64,000 nucleotides of DNA from Acetobacter tropicalis (GTDB lineage Bacteria; Pseudomonadota; Alphaproteobacteria; Acetobacterales; Acetobacteraceae): positions 1 to 64,000 of the forward strand of contig NZ_LHZQ01000217.1 of the NCBI RefSeq assembly GCF_001580915.1, read 5' to 3'. Below, piece by piece: positions 1 through 9,500 of the stretch. The notes beneath the pieces were generated by a model. That model did no database searches and had not been told where the DNA came from. It was given only the letters and a program-made list of their open reading frames with translations. Each line of letters opens with the position of its first letter. Position 1 is the stretch's first letter. Made by a program: the position numbers and the translations under genes.

Positions 1-37
1 GGCTCAGGGCTCAGGGCTCAGGGCTCAGGGCTCAGGG
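1..37. repeat. Tandem repeat, 7-bp unit x5
   Basis: Five uninterrupted copies of GGCTCAG plus two bases open the window. The array may continue to the left of position 1. It lies about 230 bp beyond the stop of the minus-strand SGNH hydrolase gene. The rest of the interval to 269 shows no gene I can support. Such arrays change copy number by slippage; no function is visible. Confidence 0.9.
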
Positions 38-269
38 TGTGGCGATACGCCATACTCTGACAAGGGTTTTCTCCTTTTTATTTAACGTTGTTTGAGAACC
101 AGCCTTATAGGCTTGGCAAAAGAGTTCCGGGCTGGCCAAGGGGTAAAGATGCCTCCTACCAAGCCCTTGAAGCGCAGAGAAACCACCGCTCCTGCCTGTG
201 TTCCGCTCACAGGCCCTTCCGAACGTGCTGCCATCCTCCCCAACACGCCCGCATCTCCGTAATGAACGG

Positions 270-1550
270 CTAAGGGGCCTGTAGTAGTGAGAGGGGCACG
301 GCATCGGCCATGTGACGGTATCCCTCGGCATTGGGGTGCAAATGGTCCCCGCTGTCATACGCTGGGAGCATATGGTCCGGGTGGGCCGGGTCACGCAAGG
401 CGGCATCCATGTCCACCACGCCATCAAACGCGCGGCCAGTCCGAATCCATTGATTGACGGCCTGCCGTTTGGCTTCCCCGGCTGGTGAGTAATAGCCGGG
501 GAAAATGGTACCTGCGAAAGGCGTCAATGTTGCGCCAATAACGCGCAAACCATGCTGATGGGCCCGCAGAACAAGCTGTTGCAGCCCGGCGATGAGATCT
601 TCCGTGCTGACCGCCTGCTCCGCCAACCCCTGCGCGCCGGGATGCCCGATATCATTGATGGATTCCATGATGATCACCGTCCGCACACCGGGTACGGACA
701 GCACATCACGGTCAAACCGGGACATAGCGCTTGGGCCGCTTTCCGCCAAGGGCAGATCATGCTGCACGCGATTGCCGCTGATGCCTGCATTCACAACCGA
801 TACAGCCATTCCTGCCCGGATCAACCGTTGGCTGAGATCATCTGGCCAGCGCTGGTTGGCATCCACCGGAGAGCGCAGGCCATCTGTAATGGAATCCCCA
901 AGGGCGACGACTGCCTGCCCACCATGGCGCACCACACTCACACCTGAAAGAAACAGCCGGGCCTGTGTTGTGGTGGCGTTTGGCAGGGTGGAAGCCGTGC
1001 TGGCATCTGGCCCGCGGGACACATAGGTTGTAGCGAGCCCGAGCGGATGCGTGGCCACCGGCCCGGTAGAACGGGGCACATAAAAACTGATGACCACATC
1101 CTGCCCGGCAGAAGTCGTTACCGGCGCAACATCACTGATGGCGACGCCACCGGCAGGAATGACAATGCCCTTGCGACCACCAAACGTAAGGGCATGATCA
1201 CTTGCTGGGTCAATGCTGCCTTTCTGTGCGCCGGGCAGCGCCACATGCGCGGCCTCAATCACCAGCGGCGCCTGCCCCATCTCATTGCTCAGACGCATGG
1301 AAACACCCTCACCACCCAGAGAAAGCCGCACTGTCTGGCGGATCGTGCTGGCCACAACAGCGGGGCCTGTCGGGAAGGCCGGTGCGGCTCCCCACACGCC
1401 CACCGTTACGGAAGGTACATTCTGAGCCTCCTGAGGCGCTGCGTGCACAGGGCAGGCTGTAGCCACTGCAGCAAAGGCCGCGCCCAGCAGCACCGGAAGA
1501 ATATCTGCAACGCTTCGCTTTCTGTTTCTTTCAGGCACGGCAGCAACCAC
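270..1550 (-). CDS. Exported SGNH/GDSL-family hydrolase
   Basis: A 426-aa protein with an N-terminal signal sequence (hydrophobic about residues 17-37, AHA-type cleavage region near 'VHAAPQ'). The SGNH nucleophile block reads VVALGDSITDG, followed by an Asn block (SGNR), a NDIGHPG block and the C-terminal DHLHPNAEGY block holding the catalytic Asp and His. These are the four conserved blocks of SGNH esterases/lipases; an N-terminal beta-rich domain of about 180 residues precedes them. The GTG start at 1550 is chosen because GGGAGA lies 8 nt upstream. The natural substrate (lipid, acetylated sugar) cannot be read from sequence. No neighbour suggests an operon. Confidence 0.88.
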   Translation of the reverse strand: MVAAVPERNRKRSVADILPVLLGAAFAAVATACPVHAAPQEAQNVPSVTVGVWGAAPAFPTGPAVVASTIRQTVRLSLGGEGVSMRLSNEMGQAPLVIEAAHVALPGAQKGSIDPASDHALTFGGRKGIVIPAGGVAISDVAPVTTSAGQDVVISFYVPRSTGPVATHPLGLATTYVSRGPDASTASTLPNATTTQARLFLSGVSVVRHGGQAVVALGDSITDGLRSPVDANQRWPDDLSQRLIRAGMAVSVVNAGISGNRVQHDLPLAESGPSAMSRFDRDVLSVPGVRTVIIMESINDIGHPGAQGLAEQAVSTEDLIAGLQQLVLRAHQHGLRVIGATLTPFAGTIFPGYYSPAGEAKRQAVNQWIRTGRAFDGVVDMDAALRDPAHPDHMLPAYDSGDHLHPNAEGYRHMADAVPLSLLQAP

Positions 1551-1651
1551 GGCACATATCTCCCTGTTCCGGAACGCGCGTTGCGCTATCCTGTTCGCTC
1601 AACCATGCACCCACCGAAGGGCTGGCGTATAGCCCCCTAAGAAGGCCCCTC

Positions 1652-2149
1652 ATGCCCGTTCCGCACCGTATTCTGATTCTGGGAAATAGTGGTTCTGGAA
1701 AGACCTGGCTGGCCCAGACACTGGCGCACCGCCTGCAAAGCACCGCGATTGAACTGGACACGCTGCACTGGCTGTCGGGAGGTTTTCAGCAAAGACGACC
1801 GCCTGAGGCTGCCAAAAGCGCGGTGCGGGACCGTGCTCTAGCTGAAAAATGGGTGATTGAGGGCGTTTTCGGCTGGCTGGCCGCCGAGGCGATACCCAGA
1901 ACACAGCAGTTGATCTGGCTTGTTTTGCCGGAAGAAGAATGCGTGAGAAATCTGGAATCCCGCCCTATCAAAAGCGGGGAAGATGATGCCTCCCGCTCAG
2001 CCCTGTTCCAATGGTGCCGGGAGTATAGAACCCGCCAGAATGCCAACGCCTTTGCAGGCCATCAGGGCCTGTATGACCAGTTCACGGGCGAAAAACACAT
2101 TCTTGCCAGCAGGCAGGAGATTGCCCGTTTCCTCTCAGAATTTCCCTGA
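1652..2149 (+). CDS. P-loop kinase, adenylate/shikimate kinase-like (FlaR/topology-modulation family)
   Basis: 165 aa. Walker A is GNSGSGKT at about residues 12-19, followed by the 'ELDTLHW' segment typical of the small P-loop kinases annotated as adenylate kinase-like or DNA topology modulation protein. The later 'WVIEGVF' and 'LIWLVLP' segments fit beta strands of the same fold. Start at ATG 1652 is supported by AGAAGG six bases upstream. It stands alone, divergent from the SGNH hydrolase (about 100 bp apart) and closed by the terminator at 2278-2315. Real substrate is unknown in this family, so only an NTP-binding kinase role is claimed. Confidence 0.8.
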   Translation: MPVPHRILILGNSGSGKTWLAQTLAHRLQSTAIELDTLHWLSGGFQQRRPPEAAKSAVRDRALAEKWVIEGVFGWLAAEAIPRTQQLIWLVLPEEECVRNLESRPIKSGEDDASRSALFQWCREYRTRQNANAFAGHQGLYDQFTGEKHILASRQEIARFLSEFP

Positions 2150-2277
2150 CGCGACTGTCAAAAACGGCAGACAAAGCAGGTGAGGAGTATGTGACGCTGC
2201 AAAAGGGGAAGATTTTATCGCCACGCCCCATGCCGCCCTATCAGGATGAAACAGCCCACATAACGGTCCAGCCAAAA

Positions 2278-2315
2278 CAAAAAAGAGCCGCCAAACTGAT
2301 CTGGCAGCCTTTTTG
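2278..2315. terminator. Bidirectional intrinsic terminator
   Basis: Stem GCCGCCA / TGGCAGC (one G-U pair) with an 8-nt loop, A-rich on the left and T-rich on the right, so it can work for both strands. It sits between the convergent P-loop kinase gene and rpsI. Confidence 0.8.
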
Positions 2316-2412
2316 AACACTCATTTTGAAAGAACTACTGAGCGCACCATTTCCCGAAGCGGAAACAGCCTCGTAAAACACCAAGCGGCCAGACTGCGCT
2401 GCCCCACAGGCA

Positions 2413-2443
2413 CAAAAAAAGACGGAAGAGGAAACCCTCTCCC
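2413..2443 (-). terminator. Intrinsic terminator of rplM-rpsI
   Basis: Minus-strand stem GGGAGAGG / CCTCTTCC (one G-U) with loop GTTT, then GTC and seven T. It lies 38 bp past the rpsI stop. Confidence 0.85.
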
Positions 2444-2480
2444 GCCCTTTCCGGCGTTGCAAAAGCAGCGTTCCGGTAGA

Positions 2481-2966
2481 TCAGCGCTTGCTGAACTGGA
2501 AGGAACGACGGGCTTTGGCGCGACCGTATTTCTTACGTTCAACCTGACGGGAGTCACGGGTCAGGAAGCCAGCAGCCTTCAGGATGCTGCGCAGGCCGGG
2601 TTCATAGTGCGTGAGCGCACGGCTGATGCCGTGACGGACAGCGCCAGCCTGACCGGACAGACCACCACCAACAACCGTGCAGACAACGTCAAACTGGTTG
2701 TAGCGATCAGCCACAAGGAAAGGCTGGGTCAGCAGCATACGCAGCACGGGGCGGGCAAAGTAGGTGCCAACCGGGCGGCCGTTAACCGTGATATCGCCTT
2801 TGCCGGGCTTGATCCATACGCGGGCCACGGCATCCTTACGGCGGCCGGTTGCGTAGGAGCGACCCTGCGCATCGCGCTTGGCTTCATAAACAGGGGCTTC
2901 TGGAGCTGTGGGAACAACGCCCTTCAGATCAGCCAGCGTGCCTGTACGTTCCTGAGTTTCAGACAT
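2481..2966 (-). CDS. rpsI: 30S ribosomal protein S9
   Basis: 161 aa. The core from '[14 protein letters not shown]' through '[19 protein letters not shown]' to the basic C-terminal tail ending [11 protein letters not shown] is diagnostic of uS9, whose tail reaches the P-site tRNA in the 30S subunit. A non-conserved N-terminal extension of about 30 residues is normal for alphaproteobacterial S9. The start at 2966 has AAAGG nine bases upstream, inside the last codons of rplM; the two genes are 5 bp apart and form the standard L13-S9 operon. Confidence 0.98.
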   Translation of the reverse strand: MSETQERTGTLADLKGVVPTAPEAPVYEAKRDAQGRSYATGRRKDAVARVWIKPGKGDITVNGRPVGTYFARPVLRMLLTQPFLVADRYNQFDVVCTVVGGGLSGQAGAVRHGISRALTHYEPGLRSILKAAGFLTRDSRQVERKKYGRAKARRSFQFSKR

Positions 2967-2971
2967 GTTGC

Positions 2972-3448
2972 TCAGCCTTTCTGCGCGTTAACAACGTTTT
3001 TGCGGTTCAGCGCCGCAACATCCAGCACCTGCGGCTTCTGGCCATCATGCGGATGGTTCGGGCCAGCATAAACATGCAGGCTGCGCATCTGTTCACGCTG
3101 CAGCGGGCCACGGGTGATCATGCGTTCAACAGCCTTCACCACAACGTGGTCAGGGTTCTTGCCACCCAGACGCTGCGCAATGGTGCGGGTCTTGATTCCG
3201 CCCGGATAACCGGTGTGGTAGTGGAACAGCTTCTGGCCGGCTTTGTTGCCCGTCAGCGCCACCTTTTCCGCGTTGATGACAACAACGTGGTCGCCACAAT
3301 CAACATGCGGGGTGAACTGGGGTTTGTGCTTGCCGCGCAGACGGTTTGCGATGATGACGGCCAGACGACCAAGACCGAGGCCTTCGGCATCGATCAGGAT
3401 CCAGTTCTTCGTCACCTCCGCGGGTTTCAGCGAGAGGGTGGTCTTCAT
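2972..3448 (-). CDS. rplM: 50S ribosomal protein L13
   Basis: 158 aa. Recognised by '[19 protein letters not shown]' at the N-terminus, '[18 protein letters not shown]' and the '[10 protein letters not shown]' block of uL13, an early-assembling 23S rRNA binder. ATG at 3448 is preceded by GGAA at a 9-nt gap. First gene of the rplM-rpsI operon; its promoter must lie in the 219-bp interval shared with the divergent gene at 3668. Confidence 0.98.
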   Translation of the reverse strand: MKTTLSLKPAEVTKNWILIDAEGLGLGRLAVIIANRLRGKHKPQFTPHVDCGDHVVVINAEKVALTGNKAGQKLFHYHTGYPGGIKTRTIAQRLGGKNPDHVVVKAVERMITRGPLQREQMRSLHVYAGPNHPHDGQKPQVLDVAALNRKNVVNAQKG

Positions 3449-3562
3449 AGAGTATGATTCCGTTAAGACTGTATGCTTAAAGATGCTGCCTTATGAGCAT
3501 GCGTACCCGCTTCGTCAAGAGAAATTGGCGTTCATGACCGTTATTTCAACGGTTTTTCTTCA

Positions 3563-3576
3563 GGTAACATGTTACC
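3563..3576. promoter_or_regulatory. Perfect 14-bp palindrome, candidate operator
   Basis: GGTAACATGTTACC is a perfect inverted repeat inside the divergent promoter region between rplM (starts 3448, minus) and the gene at 3668 (plus). Its size and symmetry suit a dimeric repressor, for example of the TetR type. No regulator gene lies nearby, so the protein that binds it is unknown. Confidence 0.5.
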
Positions 3577-3667
3577 GTATCCTGACTTGCTCTCCGCCCC
3601 CGCAGTGCACTAAAGGAGAAGAAGCGTTGAAGAGTTTCTTGTAAAAAACAGGCAGGATTTCCGGCTG

Positions 3668-5017
3668 GTGAAGAAAAAAGTTCTTGTAACTATAGGCAGT
3701 GTTGCCGCCGTTGCCTGCCTTGGCTGGCTGGCGGCCCGTCATGCCGAACATGTCATGCTGGACAAGAGCATTGACAGTTTCCGCCAGACTCTGGGCCCGG
3801 ATGCCTCCTTCACCTATCAGAAAGCGTGGCCCGGCCTGCTGGGCCGCAGCGTGAAGTTCACCGGCCTTGTCTTCCGGCAGGGGCCGGAAACCATTACGGC
3901 GGATGATGCGGAAATCTCCAAGATCGCCGCCGCTGGCGAGGATGCACGCCGAATCGGGCGGCTAACGTTCCGCAATTTCCAGTTGGCAGACCCCGCAGGC
4001 AGCCTGCATCTGGATACGCTGGCGCTGGACGATGTGACTATGCCCACCAAGGCGGACGAGCAGCACGGCACCCCGGCGCAGGCGCTTGAAATTCGTCATG
4101 CGGAAGCGGGCAAGCTGCATGGGTTTGTCAGCAGCCTGCAATCTGATCTCTCGGCCCGCTCTCTTATTGTAGATGATTACGGCCCCAACGAGGCCTCCCG
4201 ACTGGAAGCGCATGAAGCCGGGCTTTCAACCGATGTTGCGCCCCAACGCCATATCAAGGCGGCCTCCATCATTCTGGATGGGCTTGATCTGGCGGGGCTA
4301 TACGCCAGCCTTTCCTCCGGCACGCCCTATACCCAGCATAACGGCACGCGCGATATCCAGATTGAAAAGCTGAGCATCGATGGCACAACCCCGCTACTGC
4401 GGGTTGGTGCGCTGCATTCTCACGCCACCCGTACGGACGCGAATGAAAAAGAGGTCTACAGCTTGCAGGGGCTGGAACTGTGGCCGGACGTGCCTAACCT
4501 CTCCATGCTGCCTGCGCTGGGCTATGACCGCTTTCGGGGGTCGCTGGTCCTAAACGACACGCATGACTTCAAGGCCTCTAAACTACATGTGGAAGAATTC
4601 AGTCTGGATGCGCCGGGCATGGGCCGCCTGCATCTGGATGGAGATTTCAGCCAGACCAGCACCACCACCCTGCTTTCTGCCGGCGCGGCAGACATGCAGG
4701 TGCAGAGCCTGAACATCACCTACACAGATCACGGGCTGGTGCCCCGCGCGCTTGGGGCGGCAGCCAAGGCACGCGGCGTAAAGCCGGAAGAGCTGAGTGC
4801 CGCGCTGCAGGCCCAACTGGCCCCGCAGGGATCAGACCCCAAGGCCGTCATGCCGCAGATTGCCACCTATCTGCGCCAGCCGGGCAAAGGGCCGCTGACC
4901 ATTACCATCCGGCCACCACAACCCTTGCCGGTAATGGCTATTGCCGCTGCCATGAGCATGCTGACCACCACCCCCCAGATGGCCCAGCAGATTGGCCTGA
5001 GCATCAAGGCCCCATAA
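3668..5017 (+). CDS. Exported or membrane-anchored protein of unknown function
   Basis: 449 aa, GTG start, weak AGGA upstream. A single hydrophobic N-terminal segment (about residues 4-22) suggests a signal anchor or uncleaved signal. The remainder is soluble and built from repeated beta-type segments such as 'LRLDTLALDDV' and 'DIQIEKLSIDG', resembling in style the large periplasmic DUF945/DUF2125-like proteins; I cannot assign it firmly. The next gene starts 24 bp downstream on the same strand, so co-transcription is likely. No catalytic motif seen. Confidence 0.7.
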   Translation: MKKKVLVTIGSVAAVACLGWLAARHAEHVMLDKSIDSFRQTLGPDASFTYQKAWPGLLGRSVKFTGLVFRQGPETITADDAEISKIAAAGEDARRIGRLTFRNFQLADPAGSLHLDTLALDDVTMPTKADEQHGTPAQALEIRHAEAGKLHGFVSSLQSDLSARSLIVDDYGPNEASRLEAHEAGLSTDVAPQRHIKAASIILDGLDLAGLYASLSSGTPYTQHNGTRDIQIEKLSIDGTTPLLRVGALHSHATRTDANEKEVYSLQGLELWPDVPNLSMLPALGYDRFRGSLVLNDTHDFKASKLHVEEFSLDAPGMGRLHLDGDFSQTSTTTLLSAGAADMQVQSLNITYTDHGLVPRALGAAAKARGVKPEELSAALQAQLAPQGSDPKAVMPQIATYLRQPGKGPLTITIRPPQPLPVMAIAAAMSMLTTTPQMAQQIGLSIKAP

Positions 5018-5041
5018 GCGAGGCCCAGGGAGACAAACGCC

Positions 5042-5995
5042 GTGAGCCAGCCCTCGGACGCAGAAAAGGCCGAAGGGTCAGCCTCTTCCCCGCAGCCACA
5101 ACCGGCGACAGGGCAAGCGGGAGCACCCGGCCAGACAGGCAGCAGAGAGCCGGTGCATGTCATCGGTGCCTCTGGCCGGTCTGGGCAGGCTGTCTATAAG
5201 GCACTCAGGGCACAGGGCACGCCTGTTGTGCCTCTTATCCGTAACCCGGCGTTTGCCTCCGGCCTGCCGGGAGCGCGCCTGATTGATCTGACGGGCCCCA
5301 CAGACCAGCTTCGCGCTGCGTTGGCGGATGCCACGGCCATTGTCTGCACCGCCCATGCCCGGAACATTCCCGCCCTGCTGGCCGCAGCGCCCCCAAATGC
5401 CAAGCTGATCTGCCTTGGCAGCACCCGCAAGTTCACCCGCTGGCCAGATGCCCACGGGCAAGGCGTGTTACGGGGAGAAAAGGCGCTGATGGCGTCCGGC
5501 CGCACCGGCATTATCCTGCACCCCACCATGATTTATGGCGCACAGGGTGAAAATAATGTGCAGCGGCTGGCGGCTCTGCTGCGCTTTATGCCCGTTGTTC
5601 CGCTGCCTGCTGGCGGCAAGGCACTGGTGCAGCCCATCTGGCAGGGGGATGTCACGGCTTCCATACTCGCCGCACTGGACCGTCACTGGCAGGGGCCAAA
5701 ATCTCTGGTTATTGCCGGGGCACGGGCTGTTTCCTACCGGCATTTCATTGAACTTGTCTGTCAGGCAGCCGGATTGAAGCCGCGCCCCGTCCTTCCCGTG
5801 CCGGCGGCCCTGCTTATGGCGTTAGCGCGGCTGACGCCCTTCCTGCCCGGCATCCCCCGCATTGACCCTGCGGAAATACGCCGCCTGCTGGAAGACAAGA
5901 ATTTTGACATCACACCCATGGAAACCTTTCTGGGCATAAAGCCGGTTCCGCTGGAAAAAGGCTTGGCCACCTTATGGCCAACACCAGCCCCCTGA
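5042..5995 (+). CDS. NAD(P)-binding epimerase/NmrA-like protein (atypical SDR)
   Basis: 317 aa with GTG start and GGGAGA eight bases upstream. After a low-complexity Ser/Ala/Pro-rich head of about 35 residues comes 'VHVIGASGRSGQAVYKAL', the glycine-rich dinucleotide motif of atypical short-chain dehydrogenases. 'LICLGSTRKF' and 'ILHPTMIYG' are the usual later blocks of the NAD-dependent epimerase/NmrA group. The classical YxxxK pair is not evident, so enzyme or redox-sensor activity is open. Probably co-transcribed with the preceding exported protein. Confidence 0.75.
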   Translation: MSQPSDAEKAEGSASSPQPQPATGQAGAPGQTGSREPVHVIGASGRSGQAVYKALRAQGTPVVPLIRNPAFASGLPGARLIDLTGPTDQLRAALADATAIVCTAHARNIPALLAAAPPNAKLICLGSTRKFTRWPDAHGQGVLRGEKALMASGRTGIILHPTMIYGAQGENNVQRLAALLRFMPVVPLPAGGKALVQPIWQGDVTASILAALDRHWQGPKSLVIAGARAVSYRHFIELVCQAAGLKPRPVLPVPAALLMALARLTPFLPGIPRIDPAEIRRLLEDKNFDITPMETFLGIKPVPLEKGLATLWPTPAP

Positions 5996-6383
5996 TCTGC
6001 TCGAACTGCGTTCAAGATAAACGGTTTTCCAAAACACCTCGCCTAAGGAGTGTTTGAAAACCCTGCTTGATCGGTCTGGTGGGTCTTTTGTGGTCGAATA
6101 TGTTGGATACTCGTCCTGATGGCCCCGCATCGCGCCTTCAAATCCGCCTTTCCAGCCCCCCCCTGTTACCTGCTGGCATCTGGGGACTGAAAAAGCGGTT
6201 TTGCCGCCGCGGTATAATGTCATTAAGACGAAAGAATACCGTCTTCAGGCATAAAAGGGAATGTCACACAGATCTGGACTATTTTTGAACCGCCTTTTTA
6301 AAAATGAAACTCTAAAAAAGAATCTTTTTTATGGAAGAGCCAGCCAGCATTGCGGTTGACGTAGCTTTATCCAACACCACGCC

Positions 6384-6417
6384 GTTTCCTGAAAAAATTC
6401 AGGAAACGCATTTCTTT
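6384..6417 (+). terminator. Possible plus-strand terminator
   Basis: Ten-base perfect stem GTTTCCTGAA / TTCAGGAAAC with loop AAAA, then GCATTTCTTTT. It could end transcripts of the 3668-5995 pair or of an unseen small RNA. Confidence 0.55.
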
Positions 6418-6444
6418 TAAAAGAGCTTTCACGGAACACAGCAC

Positions 6445-6482
6445 AAAAAAGAAAAGCCGGACATTCTAGAGGAACATCCGGC
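6445..6482 (-). terminator. Intrinsic terminator of the Hint-domain gene
   Basis: Minus strand: GCCGGA stem with TCCGGC, 15-nt loop, then TTTTCTTTTTT. Lies 40 bp past the stop at 6523. Confidence 0.82.
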
Positions 6483-6522
6483 CTTCTCACAGCATGATGC
6501 GGCCTTTAAACAGCCGTCCTGC

Positions 6523-9500
6523 TTATTTCTGCATAATACGACGGCAGGTTTCCGCAGCGTCCTGCTTTACGTCATACGGTCCTGCGGCAAGGATTTGCAG
6601 TGTAAGCATGCTCACACCCTGCGTTGGCGCATCACCCAGCGGAAGAACGGCGTTACCGTTTGTCCAGCGTACGCCACCCTGCTCAAGACCATGCCAGCCG
6701 GACAGATCTGCATCGGTCAGATGCGTTGTTACCGGCTGCATCTGGTTGGCATGCAGCACCATCACGCTACCAACCAGCACCCCAAGCGTGCGACGATCAT
6801 CCACAAACGGGCCGATCACATCACACGGACGGCTTGCGCGAGAGACAAGGCGCACGGTGCTTACACCCGCAGGTACCATGAAAGACACCATCTGCCCTTT
6901 GGTCTGCCGCACCGGACGGATGAGGCTCCCTGCCTCAGTCAGCAAGGACAGTTCAGCGTCCTGCGTCAAATGCCGGTCCTGCGCGTCTGGTGCGGTACCT
7001 GCCACCACACCTGCGCGCTCTGCCAGCGCCCGGAACAGTGGCTCAACAAAATCGGCACGCACTTCCAGCGGGGCAGCGGCATCAGCCGCCCAGGTCTTTC
7101 CGCGAGAATGCAGGGACACAACATTGCTGTCAGACACAAAGGAAGAACGGTTTCCTGTATCCAGATAGCTTTCTGTCAAAACGCCATCTGCCACCAGCAC
7201 GGAATGATCTTCCGTCTCAACGTGATAATACTCATAGGTGGTGAGGGTACGATCGTAAAAAATGCTTGTGCCGTTTACCAGCATCCGCACAGGAACAAAC
7301 CTGCCATCCATCAACAGACAATGTTCTGATGTTACCAGCATGTCCTGATAGGGCACGCCTTCTGCCAAAGCATCTTTCAGAACAAGTACAGGATAACCCG
7401 CTTCGTCATCAGGAAGACCGGCCGAGACAATCTTCCGGTTTTTACCAACCCATACAACAGGCTTTTCACACTCACGCCCATCATGCTGAACCAGAAGCAT
7501 ATCCCCTTTGCGGATATCTTCCACAGATACGTCTCCAGACACAGTGCGTAGCTTCACGCCCGTCAGGAAGCAGGCTGCCGGGGTAGTGTCTTCAATCAGC
7601 CAGCCGGTCGTGCCATCCGTCACAATGGTTGTCTGAGCCGGAGGTGCATAACCGGCAGCCATGTTCACGGTTGGATACGTAATGCTGCGCCCATTATCCA
7701 GCTTGATAACCAGCGTGTAGGAACCGTTATCATTCTTGGTATAGTTTGCTGAAACCGGCTGGGAGGACGTGCCCAGAATACCAAAATGCGTGTTGCCAGA
7801 AACATTGTTGATCACCGCGCCCTGCACGTTGCCATCATTGTTGGCGTATCTGTCATTCACGTAAATGGTATTAACGGTATTGGGGTCGACATTGATGGTT
7901 GCACTTTCTCCCCACAGATTGGCAAGAATGGTGCTGCCCTGCTGAAGGTTGACCGTCCCGCCATTCACATTGATGGGGGTGGCGGTGGTGCCCAGCGTGG
8001 CGTTGATCAGATTGATCGTACCACTTCCGTTGTTCAACTGCCCATTATCAAAAACCACGTTGCCATCATTGTTCATGATGGTCAGTGTGCCGGACTGCGA
8101 ATTGATCCCGCCCAGTTCAACCTTGGCGGACGTATCAACAATAATCGTGCCGTAATTTTCAAAACCGGCAGACGCGAAAACATAGCCGTTACTACTGCCG
8201 TTCTGATAATTTCCCGTGATCTTTAATGTGCTGTCCTGCCAGACGCTCAGGCTGCGAAGCTGATTATAGTATGGCGCATTGACCACAACCGTACTTGGCG
8301 TTGTACTGCCCGAGTAGCCAACATTCACATCCGCATTCTGCTCAGCCTGCGGGATGGCGGGAGAACCCGTTATGTCCTCGGTAGGGATACGGTTGTTAGA
8401 GCTATCATAAAGGGCCCAGTTGTTCGGATCAGACCAGTCTCCACCACTGGTCGGCCCAACCCAACGCCAGGAACCATCATGCTGATGATAGTTGTGCCCA
8501 TCACTGCTTGCGGCAATGCCCGCGCCGGTTGTGTCAGTATCCGTCGCAATCTGAGCAAGGGTCTGGTGTGTGGTGTCATCCGTGTAGGAGGGTGCAGGAA
8601 CCGTTGATGGATCTTCAATCAGCCAGCCTGTGGTGCCATCCGCGACAATCTCGGCATGGGCAGGCGGCGTGTAACCACTCGCCATGTTGACTGTGGGATA
8701 GGTAATGCTACGCCCATCCTCCAGGGAGATAACCAGCGTGTAAGACCCATCTGTATTCTGCGTGTAATCAGCAGCAACAGGTTCGGATGACGTACCCAGA
8801 ATGCCAAAATGCGTGTTTTCCGAAACACCATTGATGGTTGCACCCTGCACGTTACCATCATTGTTGGCGTATCTGTCATTCACATAAATGGTATTAACGG
8901 TGCTGGGGTCCACATTGATGGTTGTGCCCTCACCCCACAGATTAGCCACCAAGGTGCTGTTCTGCTGAAGGTTGACCGTACCGCCCGCGACTGTGATGGG
9001 ATTGGCAGTAGTACCCAATGAGGCATTGATCAGATTGATGGTGCCACCATTGTTCACCTGATCATTATCAAAAACAACGTTTCCATCATTGTTTTTAATG
9101 GTCAGCGTGCCACCCTGCGAATTGATGCCACCCAATTCAACCCTGGCGGACGTATCGACAAGAATGGTGCCGTAGTTTTCAAAACCGGCTGTAGCGAAAA
9201 CATAGCCGTTGGTATCACCACTCTGATAATTGGCGGTGATTTTCAGCGTGCTGTTCTGCCATACACTCAGGCTGCGAATCTGGTTGTAATAAGGCGCGTT
9301 GACCACAACCGTCATAGGGGTTGTGTTGCCATAATACGCGACATTGGCATCCGCGTTCTGCTCACTCTGCGGTACGGCCGGAGACCCGGTAGTGTCTGAA
9401 ACACTGTTGCCGCGAGGATCTACAAGCTTCCAGTTTGCCGGGTCTGACCAGTCTCCCCCCGTAGCCGGGCCTGCCCACCGCCACGCATTGTCATGCTGAT

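Larger units (their letters stand above)
5996..6522. other. 527-bp gene-poor interval with several stem-loops
   Basis: No convincing gene. A long imperfect stem at 6023-6062 (GGTTTTC..AAAACAC against GTGTTTGAAAACC, loop of 12) is followed by a smaller one near 6226-6246 (AAGACG / CGTCTT). A TATAAT occurs near 6212. A 29-codon ORF at 6331-6420 has no ribosome site. The stem at 6023-6062 resembles insertion-sequence ends but I see no transposase. Confidence 0.5.

Noticed and set aside
6020-6250. Insertion-sequence remnant
   Set aside because: End-like stem only; no transposase fragment readable in any frame.
6331-6420. 29-codon plus-strand ORF ending in a stem-loop
   Set aside because: No ribosome site; preceded by a simple A/T palindrome.
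6990-7570. True intein in the Hint protein
   Set aside because: No downstream extein junction (His-Asn then Cys/Ser/Thr) and no host enzyme domains; Hint_2-type protein is the better reading.
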